This document shows positions 9,976-20,684 of a stretch of DNA of 20,684 nt, piece after piece. This stretch comes from Acephala macrosclerotiorum. Lineage: Eukaryota > Ascomycota > Leotiomycetes > Helotiales > Mollisiaceae. Position 1 is the stretch's first letter, and each line of letters begins with the position of its first letter. The notes under the pieces are model-generated. The model saw only the letters and a list, made by a program, of their open reading frames with translations. It made no database searches and was not told the DNA's origin. The DNA lies in NCBI GenBank assembly GCA_014904845.1, contig MU119760.1, positions 1-20,684 of the forward strand. The letters are read 5' to 3'. A program made the translations under genes and the position numbers.

Positions 9976-11035
9976 TAATAAAATTTAAAAATTTATTTCA
10001 ATAATTATTTTAATTTCAAATTTTTATAAAACGTTTAAATTAAAAATTTTTAACTTGAAATTTAAAATAAAAATAAATTACTAAAATCGAAAACTTTGTA
10101 ATCTTTCGTAAAAACGTTTTTACAAAATCTACGAAATAATATATACGTCGAATAAAAAAAAAACATTTTAATTAATATATTATTATTCGAAATATAATAA
10201 AATAAAAAATCTAATTATAATTATATTAAAATTTTCGATTTTATTATTTATTATTATAATTTTAATAAAAATTAAAAAAATCGAAATAAAATCGTTTGAA
10301 AATTTTTAATTAAATATAAAAAAAAAATTTTATATAAAATTTTAAAATTAAAGAATCGTATTATTCGAATGATTTTAATTAAAAAAATTAAATATATTTT
10401 TTAAAATAAATTTACTTTAAAAAACAAATATAAATATAAATTTTAATAATTTATAAATTATTTTATAAATTCAATTAAATTATTAATTTTTTTTTTAATA
10501 TTAAAATTCGTATTAAAATTTATTATTTTATTATTATTTACTTTCGATCGTTTAAAATTAAATTTATTCGTATTAATTTTTATTTTTATTTTTTTAATAA
10601 TATAAGATTAATAATTTTTTATTTTTTAATTATATTTTTAATTTGTAATTATTAAATCGTTTTATTATTTTTATATAAATTATTAATTTTAATTAAAACG
10701 TTTTTTAATCGAATAATTTTCTATTAAATCTTTTTTTAAATTTTTCAAATAATAAAAAAAAAATATATTTAAAAATCGAAATTTAATTCGAATATCAATA
10801 ATAAAATCGTTTTATTTGATTTTATTTTTTATTTTTAATAATTAAATTTATTTAATATAAAAAACGAATTCGAAAAATAATAAAAATATTTATAATATTT
10901 TTATTTTTAAAAAATTATATTTATTTTATTTATTGAAAATAAAATATATTTTAATATTAAATTGAATTATTTTTTTTTTTAATTATTTATATTTTTAATA
11001 ATTTTTCGATTTTCTTTTTATATTAAATTTATTTG

Positions 11036-11242
11036 TTAATATTACTAGAAATATTTATTATTAATAATAAATCAAAAATGAAAATATAAAATAATTTTAA
11101 TTGTATTCGTTAAATTGTAATTAATTATTTAAAAAAACGTACAAAAATTGAAAAAATATAATTTCAATTTTAATAAAACGATATTAATTCGTTTAAAATT
11201 AATATTATACGTAATTATTAAATTATTATTATATTTATATTA
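11036..11242 (+). repeat. Dispersed 207-bp repeat, copy A
   Basis: It aligns without gaps to 16418-16624 (constant offset 5382), with 25 differences in 207 bases (about 88% identity). All 25 are C/T or G/A transitions and none is a transversion. Homology stops abruptly at both ends. This copy keeps the C or G at 7 of the 25 variable sites, so it is the more mutated of the two. Both copies begin ttaatatta and end atatta. Ends of TG and CA could have decayed to TA, so an LTR or a small non-autonomous element is possible. No coding capacity is seen. Confidence 0.85.
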
Positions 11243-11495
11243 GTATTTTTTTTTTATAACGAGAATTAAATTAATTTAATCAAATAAAAAAAATTGTTTT
11301 TATTTTATTTTTTTATTGTAATTTATTAATATTTTAATACAAAAATCATATAATAAAACTTTAAAAACAATATTAGTAAATTAATACTATTTTCGAAATT
11401 CGTCGAAAATTATAAATATCGAGATTGAAATAATTTCTTTTTTTTTAATTTTATAAATCAAATAATAAAACTTTTAAAATACAATACAAAATATA

Positions 11496-11586
11496 TTTTT
11501 TTTTTTTTTTTTTTTTTTTTAAAATTTTTTTTTTTTATTTTTTTTTTTTTTTTTTATTTTTTTTTTTTTTTTAATTTTTTTTTTTA
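11496..11586. repeat. Long interrupted T tract
   Basis: About 90 bases consist almost wholly of T (first run T25 at 11496-11520), broken by aaaa, single a and aa. As a minus-strand poly(A) it could mark the 3' end of a decayed LINE-like element lying to the left, but nothing there is recognisable. Slippage expansion or nucleosome exclusion are alternatives. The exact length is vulnerable to sequencing error. Confidence 0.6.
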
Positions 11587-13190
11587 TTCGTTTTATTATA
11601 ATATTCGTATTTAAAAACTTTTTTAAAATTTTATTAAATATTGATTTTATTATAATATTCGTCGAATTATTTTAATTATCAATTTATCGAATTTTTTATA
11701 ATTTTTTACGTTTATATAATTAACGAAAAATTATAATATCGATTATAAAATACTTTTTTTTAATCGTTTTTAATTTGATTAAATACTCGTAAAATAAATA
11801 TAAATTTATATAAACGATTATTAAAATCTTAAAAAAATCGAATTATTAAATAATTATATTAATAATAAATTCGATTACGATTATTATATTGATTTTTTTT
11901 ATTATATTATATATTTTCAAAATTAAAACGTTTTTAATAACGTGTTTACTTTTAGTAAAATTGTAATATATAAAATTTCTTTTGATTTCAAATTTTTTAT
12001 CGTTTAATTAATATTTATTTATTAAAATAATTTTATATTTAATTTAAAAATTAAAATTTTTATTATTTGCAAATAAATTATCGATAAAAACGAAAATTTT
12101 TATTGTAAATAAATCGAAAACAATATATTTAAATTCTCGATTCAAATTTTTAATTTATTATTTCAATTTTTTATTTAATATAAATGTTTTTTTTTATTAA
12201 ATTTTAATATTAAATAATAATAAATAAATCGAAAATTGTTTCAAATTAATAAATTATAATAATATAAATTTTTTTAATTTATTGTTTTTAATATTTATTA
12301 ATTTGAATTTTTTATTTGAATTTTTTTGTCGTAAATAAATTATATTTTTATTTTTAATTAAAATATATTTATTAAAAATTAATAGTATTTTTAGTATTAA
12401 AATCTTTTTAAATTTAATTAAAAATTTAATATTATTAAATTCGTTTTTTTCGATAATAAATTTTTTTTTTTTAATTAATATAAATATATTATCGATTTAT
12501 ATTTTAATAACGTTAAAATTTTTTATATTTATAATTAAAAAACAAAAATCGTATATTAATATAATTATTAATAATTTCTTTTTATAATATTTATAATATA
12601 TAATTTATTAATATATTTTTATTTTAATAATATTATATAAAAATTTTAAAATTATTATAATTGTATTTAATAAATACAAATAATAAATTTTTTTTTTTTG
12701 TCGTTATATTTTTAAATTATTAGTTTTGATTTCTCGTAAAAAATATTAATAGTTTTATTTTTAATTTTATTAATTAATCTCAAATTGAAAATACGAATTT
12801 TAATATATTAAATAAAATTATATTCGATAAAATTAAAAAAATTTTTTACGATTAAATTATCGATTTTTTTTTTTTTTTGAAATATTTCAAATAATTACTC
12901 GAAAATTGTAATCGTATTTTTTTTTTGTAATTTCAAAAAAAATATTATATTGATTTTTTTTTATTTATTATAAATACTATAAAAATCTCAATTTTTTTAA
13001 TAATAATAATAATAAATTATTTATCGAAGTTTTTAAAATTTTTATTATTATTTTTAATAAAATATTATTTCTTATTAAATACGTTTTTATTACGTAATTT
13101 TTTAAACGTTTTTAATTATATTATTAAATTAATTTTTTATTTAATTCGTTTAATAAAAATATAAAAATTTTATTTCAATTACGATTTTAA

Positions 13191-13214
13191 TCGTCGTTTT
13201 AATCGTCGTTTTAA
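13191..13214 (+). repeat. 12-bp exact tandem duplication keeping CpGs
   Basis: tcgtcgttttaa occurs twice in direct succession, preceded by a related acgattttaa (13181-13190). The result is a small cluster of retained CpG sites in the desert. Probably local slippage. Confidence 0.6.
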
Positions 13215-15371
13215 ACTTTTAATATTTTTTTTTTTATGTAATATAATTTGATAATTGTAAATCGAAAATTAATTAATTTGTAAAATATATTAATTGTATA
13301 TATTTTACTATCGATTACTAATAATTAGTATAATTCTTTTTATTCGTTTTTTTTATATTAAATACGTATATTTGAAAAAATTAATAAATTTAATATAAAT
13401 TTTATATTTAAATTATTTTTTATTACGAGCGCGTTATTAATTTAACGTTTAATATATAAACGACGTATTTTTTTTTAGTAATTATTCGAATTGTTTTAAT
13501 TTTTTTTAATAATTAATAATAATAATATATTATTATTAATTATTTTAAAATAAATTTCAAAAATTAATAATATAAATATAATATTATTTAATTTTATTAA
13601 ATCGTTTATAGTTTTAATTACTATTTATAAAAAAAAAAAATATATATTATTATAAATTTCAATAAATATATTTTTTAAAAATTTAACGATTTAAAATATT
13701 GTAAACAAATTTACGATTTGTAATATTAATTTCGAATTTAAATATAAAATGTTAATAATAATCGAATAATTAAATTTATAATTATTTTATAAAATAAATT
13801 TAAATTTTTTAAAAAATTATTTATATATTTAATAATATTTCTATTTTCGTATAATAAAAACGATTTTATTTTTTTGAATTAAAATATTTTTAAAATTATC
13901 GAATTTTATATTTATATTTTAAATATAAAATAAAAATAATATATTTATAAAAACAATATAAAATATTAATATAAATAATTTTTTGTAATAATACGATTTT
14001 TTTTTCAAATCGAATTTTATAAATTTCGAATATTAATATATTAAATTAAATTTTTATAATATTAAAAATTGTAATTATTTAATAATTAATATTTTAATAA
14101 TTTTATTGTTTAATATAATACTTTAAAAAACTTTTAATAAATATCGATTTTTGAAAATAAAAAAATAAATTTTTTTTAATTCAAATTATAATAATAAAAT
14201 ATTAAATAAATTAATCGTTTAAAATAATTATTATTTATATATTATCGATTTTTTCAAATTTCGTAATAAAATAATTATATTTATTTTCGATTTTTATATT
14301 TATAAATAATTAATCGAATTTTTATTTTTTTTTTATTTTTCAGATTTTCGATATTTTTATAATTTACGAGAAAATTTTAATAATAAATAATAATAATATT
14401 TCGATTTATTTTAAATTGAATTTATTATTAAAATTAATTGTATATTTATTATCGTTTATTTATTAAATATTTTATTGATTAATATTTCGATTTATTATAA
14501 ATATAATTTTTGTTTTTATTATTTTTATTTTAATTGAAAATAATAAAATATTATTATATTTTACGTAAACGTATTATAATACTAATTACGAAATATAATT
14601 TAATATATACGTTTTTGAAAATACTAATAAATTTATATAATACGAAATTGCATTTTTTAATATTTTAATAAATATTAATAATTTGATCGCGAAAATTATA
14701 TTTTGTTTAATATTTTAAAAATAAATTGTTTGAAATTTTTTATATTTATTCGAATAATAATTAAAAATGCTCTAATTTAATTTTTAATAAATTCTTTGAA
14801 ATAATTCGTAAAAACGTAATATTTTTTTATAAAAATATATATAATTATCGATTTTTCTCGATTTCAAAATATATTTTGATTAAAATTATTATAAACGTAA
14901 ATTTATAATTTCGTTTAATAAATTTCTCGTAGTAAAATAAATTAATTTGTTTTTTAAATATTACAAAAAAAATTTCAACGTATTAATTTTTAAATACGTT
15001 AATTTTACGATAATAATTATAAAAAATTCGAAATTTAATTTTAATAATATTATATAATTTTTTTTCGTATTTTTTATTATCGCTATAAATTTTTATTAAA
15101 TTCGTAATTATTTTAATAAATATATTCGATTGATTTAATTATTAAAAAATATCGAATAATTGATAATAAAAATTATTATTAAAAATAATATTTGTATTTA
15201 ATTAAAAGTAATATTAATTTGTAAATTGAAAATATATAAAATAAATTAATTAATTAAATAATATAAAAATCGAATATATAAAATAAAATAATTAATCGAA
15301 ATTAAAAACTTTATATTAATTTTGAAAAAATATTTGAATAAATAATACATTTTTAAATAATTACGTATTTT

Positions 15372-15464
15372 AAAATAATAAAATTTGAAATAAAATTTAA
15401 AATAAAATTTGAAATAATAAAATCGAAAATAATAAATACTAAAATAATAAATATTAAAATAATA
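15372..15464 (+). repeat. Short-period AT repeat (12-15 bp units)
   Basis: Units of the form aaataataaaatttg, aaataaaattta, aaataataaaatcg and aaaataataaatatt follow each other about seven times with varying length. The regular spacing removes minus-strand stops and creates the spurious open stretch 15246-15467. No function is inferred. Confidence 0.6.
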
Positions 15465-16055
15465 CAAATTAAACGTATTTCGAATTATATTTTAAATTGA
15501 ATTTATTTTATTTTATTTTTTATTTGAATTTTAATTTTATTTTTTATTTACTTATAATATTCGTTATTATTAATAAATTTTTCGAGTTTTTTAACGATCG
15601 ATTATTTATTTATAATAATAAAAACTTTATTATTACGAAAATAATTTCGTAAATTTTTAATAAATTTCGTATTTATTAAAAAAAAAAAGTTTTTATATAT
15701 TTTATAAAAATTTTTTAAAAAATTTTTCAAAGTATATTATTAGTATAATTTTTTCTCGTATAAAATTTTATTATATACAAAATAAATAAATTAATTTGTT
15801 TTTTATTGAAATTTTTTTTATTAAAATCGAATAATTTTTTTTATTTTTTTTTATTATAATTATATTTTAATTCGATTTCGAATATTATTTTATCGTTTAA
15901 ATTCGATTTAATTTGAATTCAAAAAAATTAAAATTCGTAATATAATTAAAATATTAAAATATTGAAATATTATTATTGTATTTTCAAATTATATAATAAA
16001 CGTACAAAATTATATTTATTGAAAATACAAATAAATAAATTTTTAATAATATTTT

Positions 16056-16190
16056 AATCAAATAATAAATATAATAATTTAATCAATTAATTAATCGAGA
16101 TTTTCGTAGATTTAATTGTTTTACGTAATAAATACAAACTTAAATCAAATAATAAATATAGTAATTTAATTAATTATTTGATCGAGTTTT
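16056..16190 (+). repeat. Direct repeat of about 49 bp spaced 87 bp
   Basis: The segment from about 16056 and the segment from about 16143 share aatcaaataataaatatRt, continuing through taatttaatYaatta to atcgag. There are about four mismatches in 49 bases, two of them transitions of the RIP type. It may be the remnant of an 87-bp tandem duplication or of nearby element ends. Confidence 0.6.
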
Positions 16191-16417
16191 TAAATATTTG
16201 TATAATATTAAAATTTTATTTTCGTAAAAAAAAAAATTTTACAATTTAATAATATTTAAAAACGTATTATAAATCTTTTTTAATGTATTTAAAATATTTA
16301 AAGTTTTTTTACTATAAAAAGAATTTTATAATTCGATAATATTCAAAAAATATAATATAGTTTTTTTTAAATCGAAATTTTATTATTTTGTAATTAAAAA
16401 ACAATTATTGATCAATA

Positions 16418-16624
16418 TTAATATTATTAGAAATATTTATTACTAGTAATAAACTAAAAACGAAAATATAAAATAATTTTAATTATATTCGTTGAATTGT
16501 AATTAATTATTTAAAAAAACGCGTAAAAATTAAAAAAATATAATTTCAATTTTAACGAAATAATACTAATTCGTTTAAAACTAGTATCGCACGTGATTAT
16601 TAAATTACTATTGTATTTATATTA
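16418..16624 (+). repeat. Dispersed 207-bp repeat, copy B
   Basis: Gap-free partner of 11036-11242 in the same orientation. It keeps C or G at 18 of the 25 variable sites, so it is the better guide to the ancestral element. It contains a perfect 16-bp palindrome, ttattactagtaataa, at about 16438-16453. The flanks beyond both ends do not align with those of copy A, which argues for separate insertions rather than a large segmental duplication. Confidence 0.85.
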
Positions 16625-17366
16625 TTATTAATACGTATAATTTTTATTTTTTTATTTCGTATTTTATAATAATTTTTTTTTATTATTTTTTTTTCGATTA
16701 TACAAATTTAAATAAATTATAAATTATTTGTAATAAAAATAATAAAAAATAATATATATTTTTAATAAAAAATAAAATATAAATCAAAATAAAATGTTCG
16801 AATAATTATAAATTATTTATTAAAAAATATATATTTTAAATTAAATATAATATTATAAAAAAATTTTATAATATAAAATATAATAAATAATAATAAAAAA
16901 ATCGATTTTTATAAAATTTTTATTTTAATAATAAAATCGATAAATTATAAAACTATTTTAATTTTACGTTTAAATGAAATATATTAATATTTAATATTAT
17001 TTTATTCGAAAAAAAATTTATTAAAAAATAAATAAATTTAAAATAAATTTATATATTATAATAAATTACAAATAAATTAATAAAAATACTATTGAAAAAA
17101 TCGATTTAAAAATTTCGAATAATTATAAAAATCGAATAATTTTTATAATTAAAAAAAAATTTATTATTTAATAAATTATTCGTAAATTAATTCGAATTCG
17201 ATTTAAATATATTCGATTATAATATTGATTTTATTTATATTATTCGAATAATTATTATATAAAATACTTTAAATTAAAATAAAATTTTTATTTAAAATTA
17301 TAATTTTTATTATTTTTTTATTTATTATTTATTATTTTTTTATGATTTTTTTTTATATAATTTTAA

Positions 17367-17396
17367 TTATAATTTATTGAAAATATAATTAAATAT
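17367..17396 (+). repeat. 30-bp dispersed repeat, copy 1
   Basis: It matches 19696-19726 apart from one A indel (ttataatttattgaaa, then atataattaaatat). It lies about 70 bp upstream of the dispersed core at 17469-17512 and may belong to the same element. Confidence 0.45.
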
Positions 17397-17468
17397 CGTA
17401 TATAATATATAAAAATATTAAAATAAAAATTTTTTTATTTTTTTTTTATATAAAATTTTTTTATTCTC

Positions 17469-17512
17469 TTTATATATTATTAATAAAAAATATTTATTTT
17501 ATATTTTTTAAT
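17469..17512 (+). repeat. Dispersed repeat core, copy 2
   Basis: Partner of 3788-3833, in the same orientation about 13.7 kb away, with one A indel. The upstream 50 bases are also similar. Element identity is unknown. Confidence 0.45.
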
Positions 17513-17620
17513 ATTAATATTTAATACGTTTATATTATTTAAATTATATAATTTTTTTAATTATAAAAAATATTATATATAATATAATTAATAAATTTAA
17601 AAATAAAATAAATAAAAAAA

Positions 17621-17680
17621 AATTATTTAAAATTTATAAAAAAAAAATTAAATTATTTAAAATTTATAAAAAAAAAATTA
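17621..17680 (+). repeat. Exact 30-bp tandem duplication
   Basis: A 30-bp unit, aattatttaaaatttataaa followed by nine-base A-rich sequence and tta, occurs twice with no difference (17621-17650 and 17651-17680). A related but diverged piece follows near 17739-17765. The identity implies that it arose after the AT conversion of the region. Confidence 0.75.
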
Positions 17681-19695
17681 AATTTTAAACGAGTTTTTTA
17701 ATTTATCGAAAAATATTAATATTAAATAATCGAAAAAAATTATTTAAAATTTAAAAAAAAAATTTAAATTTTTTTTTTAAATTTGTATTAATAATTATAT
17801 ATATAATTATAATAATATTAATATTTTAATTATTTTTTAAAATAATATAAAAATAAAAATTTAAATTTTTTTTAAATTTAATATAATAAAACTTTTTATA
17901 ATAAATATAAAAATTAACGATATTAAAATTAAATTAATTATATATTAAAAAATAATATTAATAAATATAAAAAAGAATTTTAATATTTTTTTTTTAATAT
18001 ATATTTTTTAAATGATTTTATTAAATATAATAATCGAATAATTTTAAATTTTAATAAAAATTGAAAATTGAATTAAAATAATAATAAAAAAAATCGTAAA
18101 ATTAATTAAATTTAAAAAAATATTATAATTAAATAAAATTTTTATAATTCGTTATTAATTTAAAAAAAATTAATTAAAAAAATTAAAAAAATTATTATAT
18201 TTTATAAAGTGTAAATTATAAAATTAAATTATAAATTTTATAAATTTTTTAAAATTAATTTTACAATTAATTTAAAATATATTTAATATTAAAAAATTTT
18301 TTTAAAGTTTTTAATTTTTTTAATAATTATTATATTTGTATTTATTTTAAATAATTATATATATTCAAATTTAATTTTTATTTTATATTAAAATAATTTT
18401 ATTATATATAATTTTTTTTATTTTTTATTTAATTTTTTTAATATTAAAATCGATTATTTATTTCGCGATAATAATAAATTACGAGATTCGTATATTAATA
18501 TTATTATATTCGAATATTCGTTTATTATAAAATATTTTTTTAAATAACGAAATAAGTTTTAATAATTAAATTTATAATTTTTAAAAATTAAAATAAAAAT
18601 AAATTTAAAAAAATTTAAAAACGTTTTTTATAATAAAATTTAAATTAAATCGAAAAATATAATTAAAAAAATAAAAAAAATATTTCAAAAAAAAAAATAT
18701 TTCGAAAAAATATTTCAAAAAAAAAATTATTAAAAAAAATAAAATATTAATATTAAATTTAAAATTATTTATATAATAATACAAATAAAATTTTTACAAA
18801 TTTTAATTAGAAACTATTAAAAAAAATCAAAATATAAATGCGAATAAATTAATAAAATTTGTAAAAAAATAATAATTCTTTTAAAAATTTACGTTTGTAA
18901 ATAAAATTTTCAAATTATAAAATTTTAAATCGAGTAAAAAATAATTTAAATTAAATTTTTTTTTTTAAATATATTTTAAATATAATAAAATTATTAATTA
19001 AAATTGTATTATATAAAATAATAATACGAAAAAAAATTTTCGAGTTCGAAAAAAGTTTATTTAATAAAAATAAAATAAATACATTTTTCAATAAATTTTT
19101 TTATCGATTTTATATATTATTTTTTATTTTTATTTTTTTTATTTTAATTATTTATTTTCGTTTTATAAAATTATAATTAATTTTTAATTATAAAATTCTC
19201 GTAAATTATTAAAATATTTAAAAATAAGATTTTTATATTATAAATATAATCGAATAACAATTATTAAAACGTAAATTACTACGATTAATAAAAATATTCG
19301 TAATATAAAAATTATTTAAAATAAAAATATTATTTTCAATTCGCGATATTTGATTAAAAATTGAAAAATTTATTAAAAACGCGATTAAAATAATAAATTT
19401 ATTTATTAGTTCGATATACGATTAATAAATAATTATTTATATAATATATTAAAATCGTAATTTCGAGATTTAAAACGTAAAAAATTTTTTAAATAAAAAA
19501 TTAAAAAATGTTTTAATATTTTAAATACGAGAAAAAACGATAAAAAATTATTAAAAAATTAAAAAAATAATTCGTTTATAAAATAATAAATAATTAATTT
19601 TATTTAAATATTAAATATAATAATTTTAAATTTTAAAAAAAAAAATTTAAAATAAAAAAAATTATTAAATTAAATTTAAATATAAAATTTCAAAT

Positions 19696-19726
19696 TTATA
19701 ATTTATTGAAAAATATAATTAAATAT
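19696..19726 (+). repeat. 30-bp dispersed repeat, copy 2
   Basis: Partner of 17367-17396 with one additional A. Downstream similarity is loose, with an AT-rich stretch near 19867-19910 weakly resembling the core at 17469-17512. Confidence 0.4.
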
Positions 19727-20633
19727 ATATTCGATAAAAAATATAAAAAAAATTAAAAATACGTATTTATAATATATATTTTAAATTTAAATTTATTTTT
19801 TTAATATTTTTTAATTTTTTATTTTATATAAAATATATAAAAAAATAAAAAAAATTTCTTTAAAATATATATAATAAAAATTTTATTTTATTTTTTAATA
19901 AAAATTAAATTAAAATTATTCGAATTCGAATAAAAAATTTATAATAAAAAAAATTAATAAAATAATTTATATAACGTTTTTAAAATTTTATATTTTTTTT
20001 TGATTTAATTATTTTATTTTTATTTTTAATATTATTTTTTATAAATTTTTATTTTATTTATTTTAATATATTGACTTTAAATATTTTTTTTAATAATAAG
20101 AAAATTAATTAAACGAAAAAAAAATAATAATAATTTAAATTAATAATAAAAATTAAAATTTTTTTATATTTATAATATATAAATTAAATTATAACAATTG
20201 TAAATATTATATAATAAAATATTAAATATATTTTTTTTACGATTTTTTTTTTAATTATAAAGTTTTTAAACGAATATCGAATAAAATATCAAATAAAATA
20301 ATAAAATATATTTATTTTAATCTCACAAAATCAAATAAAATTATTATAATAATAATAATAATATTTAAAAAATAAAAATTGAAATTATAAATATCGAATA
20401 TAAAAAATTATTTATTTATATATAATAGAAAATAATTTAATTAAAAAATAAAAAATAAAATTAATAATAAATTCAAAAAAATTTAAAAAGTTTTTTTAAA
20501 ATTTTCAAATATTTAATAAATTATAAAATACAAAAATTAAAAATTTTTTATTAAATTTATTTTTAATTTTGTAAAAAATATCGTAAATTAAAAAAAATAA
20601 AAAATATTTTTAAAATTTAAATTTTTGTTTTTT

Positions 20634-20634
<1 letters not shown>

Positions 20635-20684
<50 letters not shown>
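20635..20684. repeat. Terminal T50 run
   Basis: The window ends in at least 50 uninterrupted T, preceded by T runs broken by single G (atttttgttttttg). It may continue beyond the window. It could be the poly(A) tail of a minus-strand retroelement, a slippage expansion, or an assembly edge artefact. Confidence 0.7.

Larger units (their letters stand above)
9976..20684. other. RIP-like AT-rich gene desert (right block)
   Basis: Composition is like that of 366-7380. In the sample 12001-12240 there are 21 G+C in 240, and 6 of 11 cytosines are in CpG. CpA and TpG are less depleted there (4 each), so the signature is uneven. No frame carries a credible gene. The minus-strand open stretch 15246-15467 is the translation of a short-period repeat and consists almost wholly of Y, F, K and I. 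No tRNA, rRNA or CRISPR-like array is seen. Apart from the listed repeats there are (TAA)n at about 20344-20362 and many A and T runs. Confidence 0.75.

Noticed and set aside
15246..15467. Minus-strand open stretch of 73 codons with repeated YYF/FYFK
   Set aside because: Translation of the 12-15-bp tandem repeat at 15372-15464. The periodic DNA explains both the absence of stops and the peptide pattern.
1..20684. Mitochondrial genome with GC clusters
   Set aside because: No rRNA, tRNA, cox, cob or atp genes in 20 kb. CpG-limited cytosines and transition-only repeat divergence fit nuclear RIP-like decay better.
1..20684. Intergenic DNA of an AT-rich protist or anaerobic fungus
   Set aside because: Those genomes are AT-rich through general bias without CpG being the main surviving C context. 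Here normal-composition segments abut the desert and repeat copies diverge by transitions only. Not excluded without a database search.

Overview
No intact gene is visible in this window. It is an extremely AT-rich gene desert with two short stretches of ordinary composition: about 1-365, and an island at about 7894-8345. Three 240-base samples counted by hand in the AT-rich part (2401-2640, 6421-6660, 12001-12240) give 67 G+C in 720 bases, about 9%. Of 31 cytosines in those samples, 25 are in CpG. By contrast 7981-8220 is about 43% G+C. Sharp alternation of normal and near-saturated AT sequence, all-transition differences between repeat copies, and a complete lack of coding capacity suggest a nuclear AT isochore of a filamentous ascomycete fungus, decayed by repeat-induced point mutation (RIP) or a very similar cytosine-deaminating process. 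The species cannot be named from the sequence.

Layout: 1-365 is ordinary sequence, possibly the edge of a non-mutated region, and carries a 20-bp-period repeat and a 9-bp tandem repeat. 366-7380 is mutated desert with a 36-bp minisatellite at 1449-1585. 7381-7893 is transitional. 7894-8200 looks like a solo LTR-type element on the minus strand, with TGTCG/CGACA ends, a pyrimidine tract and an AATAAA. 8201-8345 is further ordinary sequence of unknown nature. 8346-8800 is transitional again. About 9100-9975 holds a degenerate tandem array of five units averaging about 190 bp. 9976-20684 is mutated desert. It contains two dispersed copies (11036-11242 and 16418-16624) of one 207-bp repeat that differ only by transitions, several small tandem duplications, a broken T tract near 11.5 kb, and a 50-T run at the right edge.

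The most distinctive signal is the mutation spectrum. Almost every C outside CpG, and almost every G outside CpG, has been lost, while CpG persists. Between the two 207-bp copies, CpG differences are mostly double CG/TA changes. This fits a process that spares CpG but attacks CpA: once one CpG cytosine is lost, the resulting CpA on the other strand is quickly lost too. I found no protein system, RNA gene, CRISPR array or operon. The interest is in genome defence, heterochromatin and possible centromere biology.
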